From positions 1 to 18,184 of the forward strand of contig DNDO01000213.1 of assembly GCA_003484265.1 (NCBI GenBank): a DNA stretch of 18,184 bases. The letters run 5' to 3'. Both the position numbers and the translations under genes were made by a program. Positions 8,344 through 15,967 of the stretch are shown one piece after another; positions within the stretch are counted from its first letter, which is position 1; each line of letters opens with the position of its first letter. The DNA comes from Anaerolineae bacterium (GTDB lineage: Bacteria > Chloroflexota > Anaerolineae > Anaerolineales > Villigracilaceae). The notes beneath the pieces were generated by a model. That model searched no databases. It was not told the DNA's origin and saw nothing but the letters and a program-made list of their open reading frames with translations.

Positions 8344-8381
8344 TCATCAACCGAAAATCTAAAATCATAAATCGAGAACCC

Positions 8382-9725
8382 ATGTCCATCTTTGATAAAA
8401 AACGACTAACCAATGAATCCTTCAAGCTCGATATCGAGCGTATGCGCCGCGGCTGGTACTCGGACAAATACTTCGAGAACATCGGTCGTATGTTAAGCTC
8501 ATTATCGTCGGAGGGATACGCGTATGCGGGCAAGAATCACAACCTGCCTCTGGATGTTCCGCCTGAAGACATCGCAGTCGGCGACATCGAAGTGGAAATG
8601 CAGTGGTTCACGCGACGCGTGGGGAGTACGATCATTGTCGGTGTGGACAAATCCCTGGAGATGCTCAGGCACTGCACGGGATATTGGGAAGGGAACCAAT
8701 TCATAGATACATCCGACAAACTTGAGGTGTGGGCTGTACACGATGGAGTGGTCGTCAAGTCTGACGGCGACCCATTGAACGCCGAACCCGTCATCAAGGT
8801 ACGCGGACGCTACCGCGATTTCGCCCTGCTTGAAACGCCGACCCTGGGAGTCCTCACCCGCTCCAGCCGCGTGGCGACGAATGTCTATGAAACATTGATG
8901 GCAGCGCGCGGCAAACCCGTTTTATTTTTCCCTGCACGGTTCGACTTACACGAAGTCCAAGCCGCGGACGGCTACGCCTATAACCTCGCCATCGAACGCT
9001 TCAACATGGACTTCTCCCACCGCGTCGGCTCGTTCGTCTCGACCGATGCGCAGGGTGACTGGTGGGGCGGCGCAGGCGGCGGGACGGTTGCCCATGCCGC
9101 GATTGCATCTTTCCTCGGCGACACAGCGGAGGCGATGATGCAGTTCTCGCGCATCCTGCCCGCGCACATCCCGCGCATCGCGTTGGTTGATTTCAACAAC
9201 GACTCAGTACGCGATTCCCTGCGCGTGATGGAAGCGATGTTCAAAAAATACAGGGAGTTGAATGATCTCGGCAATGAAGATGAAGCGTCGAAATATAACC
9301 TGTACGGTGTCCGCCTCGATACAAGCGGGACCCTGCGGGATGTATCCGTTGCACCCATAGGTGATACAACTCTCGATCTTGGAGTGAACCCGCGGCTGGT
9401 ATTTAACGTACGTCAGGCGTTGGATTCGGCCTGGGAAAACTGGAGCATACCCGACGTCTGGAAAGATGCGGCGAATGAGTATTGCCGCAATGTGAAGATC
9501 GTTGTCTCGGGCGGGTTCAATCCAGACAAGATTCGCAGATTCGAAAAGTTGCAAGTTCCTGTGGATATTTATGCGGTTGGGTCATGGTTGTTCAATAATA
9601 ATGGCGGGACAGTCACAGATTTTACGGGTGATGTTGTGCGCGTGAAAATTCACGGCGAATGGATCGATATGTCCAAGGTGGGACGCAGACCGCTCGCAAA
9701 CCCAAATTTGGAGAGGGTGTGGTGA
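8382..9725 (+). CDS. pncB: Nicotinate phosphoribosyltransferase
   Basis: 447 residues, the length expected for bacterial NAPRTase. It joins nicotinate and PRPP, with ATP hydrolysis, to give nicotinate mononucleotide in the Preiss-Handler route to NAD. Visible family features are the N-terminal GWYSDKYF block (24-31), ETPTLGVLTR (151-160), GGGTVAHA (232-239) with His238 at the position expected for the phosphorylated histidine, ALVDFNND (267-274), YGVRLDTSG (308-316), VVSGGFNPDKI (374-384) and YAVGSWLF (397-404) for the phosphoribosyl and PRPP sites. It lies 38 nt downstream of the nicotinamidase-like gene, same strand, no promoter or terminator between, so probably one transcript. The gap is AT-rich with short AAAATC-type repeats and only a weak ribosome site before the ATG. 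Confidence 0.88.
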   Translation: MSIFDKKRLTNESFKLDIERMRRGWYSDKYFENIGRMLSSLSSEGYAYAGKNHNLPLDVPPEDIAVGDIEVEMQWFTRRVGSTIIVGVDKSLEMLRHCTGYWEGNQFIDTSDKLEVWAVHDGVVVKSDGDPLNAEPVIKVRGRYRDFALLETPTLGVLTRSSRVATNVYETLMAARGKPVLFFPARFDLHEVQAADGYAYNLAIERFNMDFSHRVGSFVSTDAQGDWWGGAGGGTVAHAAIASFLGDTAEAMMQFSRILPAHIPRIALVDFNNDSVRDSLRVMEAMFKKYRELNDLGNEDEASKYNLYGVRLDTSGTLRDVSVAPIGDTTLDLGVNPRLVFNVRQALDSAWENWSIPDVWKDAANEYCRNVKIVVSGGFNPDKIRRFEKLQVPVDIYAVGSWLFNNNGGTVTDFTGDVVRVKIHGEWIDMSKVGRRPLANPNLERVW

Positions 9726-9732
9726 CTGATTT

Positions 9733-9763
9733 TGTAGGGGCAGAGCAATCCTCTGCCCCTACA
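9733..9763. repeat. Perfect 13-bp hairpin (REP-like) between convergent genes
   Basis: TGTAGGGGCAGAG and CTCTGCCCCTACA flank a 5-nt loop (CAATC). It fills most of the 40-nt gap between the stops of pncB and the amine dehydrogenase gene. It lacks a good T run on either side (GTTTATATT after it on the plus strand), so it is a poor classical terminator. The GTAGGGGC...GCCCCTAC form is typical of dispersed palindromic repeats in some bacterial genomes. It may still block read-through from both sides. Confidence 0.8.
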
Positions 9764-9765
9764 GT

Positions 9766-11832
9766 TTATATTGATATCCTCTCCACCCTGAATGGAGTCC
9801 CCTGGACCTTTTCCTCATCGAATTCCCGCGCTGCAAGATGACCTGCGAACACCGCCTGTGCAATGATGTTCGGCGCTTCGGCATCGCCAATTACTCGAAG
9901 TGAATTTAATTTACCGTCATCCAGTGCTGGTTTAAGTTCATAATATAAAGAATCGTTTGATGTTCTATCCGTCACCAACACCATTCCATCCCTCGGCAAC
10001 TCGACCTCCTCCCCCGAAACAGTATTCGTCAACTTCACAAAGTTCATTCCGATCTCACTCAATACATTCTGCACAAATATCTTCACTCCCAGTTTCATCA
10101 ACTTGTGTTGAATACGTTCCTGCTCTAACGTGTATTGCGACCAATATGAGATCATCGGCGCGGATGTGACCAGGGAAACATTGCATCCGTTGGTTGCGAG
10201 CAACTCCGCCATAACTCCACCCATGTAATAATGATCGTCATCGTAAATTACCCAATTACCAGCTCCCAATTTACCAATTATCGAATTGCTATCCATCAGA
10301 TCATCGGGGCTAAATACATTTTCCAGATCATGCCCAACGATTGGCTTCCATAACGTCCGTCCCACGCCATCGCGTCTCCACGTTGCGCCCGTGGCAAGGA
10401 TGATATTCTGTGTGCCCGATTCAAGGATGTCATCTGCTGTCATCGGGCTTGAGGGATAGATCGAAACATTCTCCATCTTTCCAATTTGGGTCAAGCGCCA
10501 ATCCATCACTCGACGCCATTCGTTCAACCCTGGCAACGCGGACTCACGCAATACGCGTCCACCCGCTTCCTTGTGCGCATCCAGCAAAGACACTTCGTAT
10601 CCGCGTTGACCTACTGCCCGCGCACATTCAAGCCCAGCAGGTCCTGCGCCAACGATCATCACTTCCTTATCGCTTTTCTTTGGTGAAATGATCTCAGGAT
10701 GCCAATCGCGTTTCCATTCCTCGCCCATCGTGGGATTCTGTGTGCAACGAATGGGAATAAACCTTGTATCGCCTGTCACGCAGATGTTACATCCAATACA
10801 CTCGCGGATGTCATCAACGCGTCCCTCCCTGATCTTTTCCGGTAAAAATGGGTCAGCGATCGAAGGACGAGCCGCACCGATCATATCCATCACACCGCGC
10901 TGGATCGCGGAGACCATCGATTCGGGCGATGTGTATCGTCCCACGCCCACGACAGGTTTTGTTGTCAGACTCTTCACGAAAGAAATATATTTTTCCTGAT
11001 GTCCTTCTTTCCCGAATCTCGATGTGATCGAATCGTTGCTCCAGTCGCTGACATTCACATCCCATAAGTCGGGCAACTCAGCAAGCATCGCAACCACATC
11101 ATGTCCCTCGCCCTGATGCGTGATGCCATCCTCGCCAAGCAACTCGTCCACGGCGAAGCGCACAGCAACAGCGCATGTATCGCCCACCGCATCCTTTGTA
11201 TCCTCGATCAACTCACGAAAGAACCGCACGCGGTTTTCCAGCGAGCCCCCGTATTCGTCCGTGCGGTCGTTGTATCTGCGTGAAATAAATTGAACTGCTG
11301 CCGTCATGCCATGACCCGCATAACAATAAATAATATCGAAACCTGCGCGTTTGGCTCGTAATGCCGCCTCCCGATGCCAACGCCTGACATTTCGAATGTC
11401 CTCTTTATCCATGCGGCGGGTCTGCACGGGGTCATAGCCAGTACCGCCCACCACGCCCATCGAACGCGGCGCAAGCGGCGGCACGCGCGAATATAAATTC
11501 GACGCATCGATCCCGTTATAGGCAAGTTCCACGCCTGCCAGCGCGCCATGCTTATGAACCGCCTCCGTCATCAACTGCCACATGGGAATGTCATCGTCGC
11601 TCCACATGCGCCCCTCGAAATACGGCGACAAATCGCTTGAGTGATGGATCTCGGTTTCCTCCGTGCACACCACACCCCAGCCTCCCTCTGCCTTCATGCC
11701 GCGCATCGCCGCCATACCATGCGGCATGCGATGCCCAAATCCGTTACAGTGCGGCACTTGATAAAAACGGTTCGGGGCAGTCACAGGACCGATCCGAACC
11801 GTTTCAAATAAAATGTCATATGGATTGCTCAT
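9766..11832 (-). CDS. Trimethylamine/histamine dehydrogenase-family iron-sulfur flavoprotein (amine dehydrogenase)
   Basis: 688 residues from the preferred ATG at 11832, which has GGAG 9 nt upstream. An in-frame ATG at 11847 lies inside arsC without a site. Domains: an Old-Yellow-Enzyme-type FMN barrel (about 1-340), a [4Fe-4S] loop, then ADP- and NAD-fold domains (VMIVGAGPAGLE at about 391). RFYQVPHC holds Cys29, equivalent to the Cys that carries 6-S-cysteinyl FMN. Cluster Cys are 345, 348, 351 and 363. Catalytic Tyr171, His174 and Asp267 match the TMADH triad. Family members oxidatively deaminate or demethylate amines and pass electrons to ETF or similar acceptors. Pocket residues differ from TMADH: Glu59 for Tyr60 and Asp355 for Trp355, Trp264 kept, a pattern nearer histamine dehydrogenase. 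The gene starts 4 nt after arsC and is probably cotranscribed with it. Confidence 0.85.
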   Translation of the reverse strand: MSNPYDILFETVRIGPVTAPNRFYQVPHCNGFGHRMPHGMAAMRGMKAEGGWGVVCTEETEIHHSSDLSPYFEGRMWSDDDIPMWQLMTEAVHKHGALAGVELAYNGIDASNLYSRVPPLAPRSMGVVGGTGYDPVQTRRMDKEDIRNVRRWHREAALRAKRAGFDIIYCYAGHGMTAAVQFISRRYNDRTDEYGGSLENRVRFFRELIEDTKDAVGDTCAVAVRFAVDELLGEDGITHQGEGHDVVAMLAELPDLWDVNVSDWSNDSITSRFGKEGHQEKYISFVKSLTTKPVVGVGRYTSPESMVSAIQRGVMDMIGAARPSIADPFLPEKIREGRVDDIRECIGCNICVTGDTRFIPIRCTQNPTMGEEWKRDWHPEIISPKKSDKEVMIVGAGPAGLECARAVGQRGYEVSLLDAHKEAGGRVLRESALPGLNEWRRVMDWRLTQIGKMENVSIYPSSPMTADDILESGTQNIILATGATWRRDGVGRTLWKPIVGHDLENVFSPDDLMDSNSIIGKLGAGNWVIYDDDHYYMGGVMAELLATNGCNVSLVTSAPMISYWSQYTLEQERIQHKLMKLGVKIFVQNVLSEIGMNFVKLTNTVSGEEVELPRDGMVLVTDRTSNDSLYYELKPALDDGKLNSLRVIGDAEAPNIIAQAVFAGHLAAREFDEEKVQGTPFRVERISI

Positions 11833-11836
11833 TGGA

Positions 11837-12250
11837 TTAATCTCCATTCAAAATTTTCGGGATGACTTCCAGCATCTCGCTTCTTACCTGACGGAAAACT
11901 GCCATCTGTTCCTCATCATTTCCTTCCGCCTTGGCAGGGTCCACAAACCCTCGATGGACCCGTTTCCCCGCCTTCCCGACCCACACTGGACATTCCTCCG
12001 CCGCATCATCGCAGACTGTTACAACGATGTCGAAATCCTTTGTGGGCAACTCATCAATGTGCTTGGACTTGCCAATATGCACAACGCCGATCTCATTGAG
12101 AGCTGTCGTGACTTTGAGATGGACATAACCGGCAGGCTTTGTCCCCGCGGAGTATGCTTTCCACCCCTTACCATAATGTGCATTGACAATGGCTTCCGCC
12201 ATTTGTGACCTGCATGAGTTGCCTGTGCAAAGGAAAAGAATTGTTTTCAT
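11837..12250 (-). CDS. arsC: Arsenate reductase, thioredoxin-coupled LMW-phosphatase type
   Basis: 137 residues, the usual size. The N-terminal P-loop CTGNSCRS gives nucleophile Cys8 and Arg14. The redox pair Cys80 and Cys87 (VTVCDDAAEECPVW) and Asp104 (FVDPA) match the thioredoxin-dependent ArsC of Gram-positive bacteria, in which three Cys relay a disulfide to thioredoxin. It reduces cytosolic arsenate to arsenite. No arsenite exporter or ArsR regulator is in the window, so export must be encoded elsewhere. The gene lies downstream of pstB with a repeat element between, and 4 nt upstream of the amine dehydrogenase, so it reads as part of the phosphate operon. This makes sense because Pst and related transporters admit arsenate. 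A protein tyrosine phosphatase is less likely given the second Cys pair. The ribosome site before the ATG is weak. Confidence 0.93.
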   Translation of the reverse strand: MKTILFLCTGNSCRSQMAEAIVNAHYGKGWKAYSAGTKPAGYVHLKVTTALNEIGVVHIGKSKHIDELPTKDFDIVVTVCDDAAEECPVWVGKAGKRVHRGFVDPAKAEGNDEEQMAVFRQVRSEMLEVIPKILNGD

Positions 12251-12264
12251 AATAATGATCTTCT

Positions 12265-12369
12265 GTCATTGGGAGAAGAGAGCGATAGTGAGCGACGACA
12301 CGTGCACGTGAGAAATCTCCTGTCGTTGTGGGGGTTGCTTCGGGCGGTAGAGCGCATCCTCTCAATGAC
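12265..12369 (-). repeat. GTCATTG inverted-repeat element, copy 1 (pstB-arsC gap)
   Basis: 105 bp bounded by GTCATTGGGAG and CTCTCAATGAC (10 of 11 pair). The interior has GAGCGACGA, AATCTCCTG and GGGGTTGCTTCGGGC, shared in part with copies 2 and 3. It begins 10 nt after the pstB stop codon and fills most of the gap to arsC. No protein is encoded, so it is MITE- or REP-like. Confidence 0.75.
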
Positions 12370-12379
12370 GTGTATAGTT

Positions 12380-13135
12380 TTATCCAAACCTGCCCGTGAT
12401 GTAATCCTCCGTACGTTTTTCTTTTGGCGCGGTGAATAATTTTTTCCCTTCGTCGTATTCCACGAGCTCGCCCTGCAAAAAGAACGCAGCATGGTCGGCT
12501 GTACGTCCTGCCTGTTGCACTGAATGGGGCACAAGGATGACGGTGTATTCTTTTTTAAGTTCGATTAACGCAGCCTCCACTTTGCCTGTTGAGATCGGAT
12601 CAAGTCCCGATGTCGGTTCATCGAGCAGGATGATCTCAGGTTGGAGAGCCAGGACGCGCGCTAGACAGATGCGCTGCTGTTGTCCGCCTGAGAGGGCGAT
12701 GGCGGGGTCATCCAATCGGTCGTGAACTTCGTCCCAGATGGCAGCCAGCTTCAGGCTTCGTTCGACCGCTTCATCCAAAACGGAGCGCCGTGTTTCGCCC
12801 GCGAGTTCCAATCCGTAGGTAAGATTTCCGCGGATACTCAACGGGAGTACAACAGGACGGGCAAACACCATGCCGACCTTGCGCCGTAGTGCAATAACAT
12901 CCGTTTTGGGGTCGAGGATATTCTCTCCATCGATCAGAACGCGACCTGATGAGTTGCTGACCTCTGTAAGGTCATTGAGGCGGTTCAAGCAACGCAACAA
13001 AGTGGACTTCCCGCCGCCTGCAGGACCGAAGAGTACGGTTACCGCTTTATCACGGATGTTCAGGCTGATGTTGCGCAATGATTCAGTGCCGTCGGAGTAT
13101 TGGATGGAGAGGTTTTCGATGATTATTTTATACAT
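12380..13135 (-). CDS. pstB: Phosphate ABC transporter ATP-binding protein, divergent PstB
   Basis: 251 residues from the ATG at 13135 (MYKIIIENLSIQYSDG), where homology begins. The frame extends to 13210, but those 25 codons lie in a repeat element. Motifs: Walker A GPAGGGKST (37-45, usual PstB GPSGCGKST), LSGGQQQR (148-155), Walker B IILLDEPTSGLDP (168-180), H-loop His204 (LVPHS) and the PstB ending EDYITGRFG. The Q-loop region reads VFARPVVLPLS, so the usual Gln is Ala92. Similar VFxxPxxLPxS forms occur in a divergent PstB subgroup, from memory. As the last pst gene after pstS, pstC and pstA it is the presumptive motor of this permease. The ribosome site is poor, and translation may depend on upstream genes or the intervening hairpin. 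Confidence 0.87.
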   Translation of the reverse strand: MYKIIIENLSIQYSDGTESLRNISLNIRDKAVTVLFGPAGGGKSTLLRCLNRLNDLTEVSNSSGRVLIDGENILDPKTDVIALRRKVGMVFARPVVLPLSIRGNLTYGLELAGETRRSVLDEAVERSLKLAAIWDEVHDRLDDPAIALSGGQQQRICLARVLALQPEIILLDEPTSGLDPISTGKVEAALIELKKEYTVILVPHSVQQAGRTADHAAFFLQGELVEYDEGKKLFTAPKEKRTEDYITGRFG

Positions 13136-13147
13136 AGGATTTCGCTT

Positions 13148-13219
13148 GTCATTGCATGTGAAGCAAAGTAATCTCCTACCAAATGCGGGGATTGCTTTGT
13201 GCTCCGACATTGCAATGAC
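13148..13219 (-). repeat. GTCATTG inverted-repeat element, copy 2 (pstA-pstB gap)
   Basis: 72 bp with perfect 9-bp ends GTCATTGCA and TGCAATGAC. An inner pair, GCAAAGTAATC and GATTGCTTTG, also pairs, so the whole element can fold into a long hairpin. It starts 6 nt after the pstA stop. It supplies the spurious upstream extension of the pstB reading frame. Confidence 0.8.
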
Positions 13220-13225
13220 GGGTGG

Positions 13226-14089
13226 TTACCACTGCCGCCTTGCCCTTGCTCTGGAGCGGATAAATGTTGCGATGAGATTCATCGAGAGCACGAACACAAG
13301 TAATACCAGCGCGGTACCGTATTGGATCTGGATCGGCATTTCAGGGACTTGTGTCGAGATAACAAAGAGGTGATAAGGCAATGCCATCGTTGCGTCGAAC
13401 GGCGAGCCTGGGAGACGTGGCAGGAAGAATGCCGCACCCGTGAACAAAATGGGAGCTGTCTCACCCGCCGCGCGTTCGAGACCGAGAATGACTCCTGTGA
13501 GAATTCCAGGAAGGGCTTCCTTCAACACGATGCGTCGAATGGTCTGCCAACGGGTTGCGCCGAGAGAAATGCTGACGGTACGGAACGCCTGCGGCACAGA
13601 ACGCAGCGACTCTTCCGCGGTACTGATGATGATGGGCAATGTCATGATCGAGAGGGTAAGCGAAGCCGCAAGGATGGATGTGCCGAAATTCAGGAACAAA
13701 ACAAATAAACCAAGCCCGAACAACCCGTATACCACGGAAGGAATACCAGCAAGATTAATGATCGCGATTCGTATGGTGCGGGTCAGCGGCGTATCCGAAG
13801 CATATTCAGAAAGGTAAATGGCGGCGGCGATTCCAAGCGGAACGGAGAAGATGGCCGTGCCTACTGTGAGGTAAAGCGTCCCTATGATGGCGGGAAGGAT
13901 ACCGCCCGCGCGCATACCATCATATGGATATGCAGTTAAAAATTCCAGTGATATCGAAGGTGCGCCCTGGATCAATATGTAAATGATGGTTGCGACAATG
14001 GGAACGACGGTTGCAAATGCCATCAATGTTATGGCGGTGAAACCGATACGTTGTGAAAGATGACGGTTGAGAGTGAAAATGCGTTTCAT
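13226..14089 (-). CDS. pstA: Phosphate ABC transporter permease PstA
   Basis: 287 residues with six predicted membrane helices. The ABC permease EAA loop is clear at about 165-205: AEESLRSVPQAFRTVSIS, then LGATRWQTIRRIVLKEALPG, which docks on the ATPase. GGILPAIIGTLYLTVG and the IPSVVYGLFGLGLFV block are typical of PstA. Together with PstC it forms the inner-membrane path for phosphate delivered by PstS. The ATG at 14089 comes 2 nt after the pstC TAA (TAATCATG), indicating tight cotranslation. A GGAGAGG lies upstream inside pstC. The N-terminal tail before helix 1 is short and basic. Nothing is truncated. Confidence 0.95.
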   Translation of the reverse strand: MKRIFTLNRHLSQRIGFTAITLMAFATVVPIVATIIYILIQGAPSISLEFLTAYPYDGMRAGGILPAIIGTLYLTVGTAIFSVPLGIAAAIYLSEYASDTPLTRTIRIAIINLAGIPSVVYGLFGLGLFVLFLNFGTSILAASLTLSIMTLPIIISTAEESLRSVPQAFRTVSISLGATRWQTIRRIVLKEALPGILTGVILGLERAAGETAPILFTGAAFFLPRLPGSPFDATMALPYHLFVISTQVPEMPIQIQYGTALVLLVFVLSMNLIATFIRSRARARRQW

Positions 14090-14091
14090 GA

Positions 14092-14988
14092 TTACGACAA
14101 AATCCTCTCCGCGCGTTTCCTGGCACGGAAGACTACTGACGAAGCTGCAATATTGACTGCGAGCGAGATCAGGAACAAGACCATCCCGATGAAGAACAGC
14201 ACGTGATAATGTGTGCTTCCGTTGGCGACCTCACCCATTTCCGCCGCGATGGTAGCGGTCATCGTGCGGACAGGGGAAAAGATACTGCCCAGTTTGACAG
14301 CCAGAACAGGCGCATTACCTGTGACCATCATCACGGTCATTGTTTCGCCGATGGAGCGTCCGACACCAAGCATGACAGCAGTAAGAACGCCGGATCGCGC
14401 GGCGGGTAATGTCACGCGCCAGATGGTCTGCCAGCGTGTGGCGCCCAATGCCCAGGCACCTTCACGATAGGAGCGCGGCACGGAATCAAGCGCATCCTCC
14501 GCAACTGACACGACTGTCGGTACTGAGATCGCACCGAGGAGAATGGAACCCGCCAGGGCGGTCAGACCAGTTGGCAGGTCCAGAAACACGCGCAGGAATG
14601 GGGAGAGGACGAGAATCCCGAGAAATCCCAATACAACAGAGGGAAGTCCGCCCAGTAATTCCACCAGGGGCTTGAGTATTTCACGCACCCAGCGCGGAGC
14701 GATTTCCGAGATATAAACGGCGGTTCCGATCCCGAACGGGACGGCGATGAGCCCCGCGCCGATCGTAATGATGAGCGAGCCGGTAATGAGCGGCAGGATT
14801 CCAAAATAATCCTCGATGGGATACCAGCGCGTACCGGTGAGCGACTTGAGTTCAACTTCGCCAAGCGTTGGCAAACCCTCGCGCACAAGGAAGAAAAAAA
14901 TCAGCGCGACGAATAGGATGGCTGAATAGCCCGATGCCTTGATCAGGCGGGTGATGATGAATTCTCGCCAGTTTAAAGATTTTTCCAT
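14092..14988 (-). CDS. pstC: Phosphate ABC transporter permease PstC
   Basis: 298 residues, six main helices, the first near 17-36. The EAA loop reads EDALDSVPRSYREGAWALG and ATRWQTIWRVTLPAA (about 163-197). GLPSVVLGFLGILVLSPFL and GVGRSIGETMTVMMVTGN are PstC hallmarks. A periplasmic loop after helix 1 (SLTGTRWYPIEDYFGILP) is also typical. It pairs with PstA. The ATG at 14988 has GGAG 5 nt upstream. It is separated from pstS by a 69-nt gap mostly occupied by a repeat element, which may help set the usual excess of the binding protein over the permease. Confidence 0.95.
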   Translation of the reverse strand: MEKSLNWREFIITRLIKASGYSAILFVALIFFFLVREGLPTLGEVELKSLTGTRWYPIEDYFGILPLITGSLIITIGAGLIAVPFGIGTAVYISEIAPRWVREILKPLVELLGGLPSVVLGFLGILVLSPFLRVFLDLPTGLTALAGSILLGAISVPTVVSVAEDALDSVPRSYREGAWALGATRWQTIWRVTLPAARSGVLTAVMLGVGRSIGETMTVMMVTGNAPVLAVKLGSIFSPVRTMTATIAAEMGEVANGSTHYHVLFFIGMVLFLISLAVNIAASSVVFRARKRAERILS

Positions 14989-15000
14989 TGGTCTCCAATT

Positions 15001-15051
15001 GTCATTGCGAGAGGCGTTCTTTGCGACGAAGCAACCTGCGCTGGTAATGAC
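15001..15051 (-). repeat. GTCATTG inverted-repeat element, copy 3 (pstS-pstC gap)
   Basis: 51 bp starting 6 nt after the pstS stop. The ends GTCATT and AATGAC pair, and the inner part GCGAGAGGCG...GCGACGAAGCAACCTG resembles the left half of copies 1 and 2. It looks like a shortened member of the same family. Confidence 0.7.
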
Positions 15052-15057
15052 ATGGCA

Positions 15058-15930
15058 TTAATTGACAGGTACAAAGCCAAGCTCTTCCACGATCATTTGC
15101 GCCTCAAGTGACAGAATCCAATCGAGATATTCTTTTATAACACCCTCGGGCGCACCGTTCGTATACATATAAAGATCGCGCGCGATCGGATAGGTTTTGT
15201 CATTCACGGTCGCGACAGACGGCAACACATATGCACCGCCCGCCTCTTCCGCAATAGAAATCATAATTAGATCGTGCGGCACATATCCCAAACCATCATA
15301 ACCAATCGCATTCGGGTTTTGCCTTACTTCTGCGATGATGCCTTCCGACGATGGAAGTAACAACGTATCGGTTGAGAAGAGCGTTTTATCCTCCTTGCTA
15401 TTCAAACGCAAGACAGTTTCCAAAAAATATACGTGTGTGCCCGAATTGGTCTCGCGTGAAAGCCGCACAATGGGTCTGTCGTCTCCGCCGACTTCCTTCC
15501 AGTTGGTGATTTCGCCGCTGTAGATATCTGATATTTGTTGAAGCGTCAATTCGCGGACGGGATTGTTGGGGTTGACAACGACCGCTATCGCGTCACGCGC
15601 GATGATATGTTCAACGGGCTCGACGCCATTGGACTTTGCCTGCTCGATCTCCTCCGACTTAATTTGACGGGATGCATTGGCGATCCCAACCGTGCCATTA
15701 ATAAGAGATGCGATTCCTGTCCCTGACCCTCCGCCCGTTACCGATATACGGACATCTGGGTGGTCGCCCTGATATCTCTCGGCCCACGCGAGCGCGAGGT
15801 TTACGATGGTATCAGACCCTTTATTCTCAATGTAAGCAGCGGGGGAATTGGAGTTATTCGACGACGATGACGTGCCGCAGGACACGATAACGATGGAGAA
15901 AATCAGCAGTAAGATAATTTCACGTTTCAT
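15058..15930 (-). CDS. pstS: Phosphate-binding lipoprotein PstS
   Basis: 290 residues. A lipoprotein signal (MKREIILLLIFSIVIVSC) ends in lipobox IVSC, so mature Cys18 is lipid-anchored and the protein is exposed outside the cytoplasmic membrane. A Ser/Asn linker follows. Ligand-site segments typical of PstS are ENKGSDTIV, TGGGSGTG, ANASRQIK and SRETNSGTHVYFLE. ITNWKEVGGDD and the SPxEAQ-like C-terminal helix are also family features. It binds inorganic phosphate and hands it to PstC/PstA. It is the first gene of the operon, with a TATAAT so near the ATG that the mRNA may be leaderless; no Shine-Dalgarno is visible. A PstS-like sensor or another oxyanion-binding protein is less likely given the neighbours. 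Confidence 0.93.
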   Translation of the reverse strand: MKREIILLLIFSIVIVSCGTSSSSNNSNSPAAYIENKGSDTIVNLALAWAERYQGDHPDVRISVTGGGSGTGIASLINGTVGIANASRQIKSEEIEQAKSNGVEPVEHIIARDAIAVVVNPNNPVRELTLQQISDIYSGEITNWKEVGGDDRPIVRLSRETNSGTHVYFLETVLRLNSKEDKTLFSTDTLLLPSSEGIIAEVRQNPNAIGYDGLGYVPHDLIMISIAEEAGGAYVLPSVATVNDKTYPIARDLYMYTNGAPEGVIKEYLDWILSLEAQMIVEELGFVPVN

Positions 15931-15938
15931 TAAAATGA

Positions 15939-15967
15939 ATTATATCCGATAGTTTTGAGGGTATCAC
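15939..15967 (-). promoter_or_regulatory. pstS operon promoter, probably leaderless
   Basis: On the minus strand GTGATA (15967-15962), a 17-nt spacer and a consensus TATAAT (15944-15939). The expected transcription start, about 7 nt on, falls at 15931-15932, next to the ATG at 15930. I do not see clear tandem PhoB- or PhoP-type boxes. Confidence 0.55.

Noticed and set aside
8344..8381. AAAATC-type short repeats between the nicotinamidase-like gene and pncB as a regulatory element
   Set aside because: Too short and degenerate to call; treated as ordinary AT-rich spacer.
11833..11847. Upstream ATG at 11847 for the amine dehydrogenase
   Set aside because: It lies within arsC and has no ribosome site. 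The ATG at 11832 has GGAG at a good distance and gives residue numbers that match the TMADH cluster and pocket positions.
13136..13210. A 25-codon N-terminal extension of the operon pstB frame (start at 13210)
   Set aside because: It lies inside repeat copy 2, has no PstB similarity, and homology starts at the ATG at 13135.
12265..15051. The three repeats as a CRISPR array or as small RNA genes
   Set aside because: Lengths differ, spacing is thousands of bases with genes between, and each is palindromic, so it is a dispersed inverted-repeat family. There is no independent sign of transcription.
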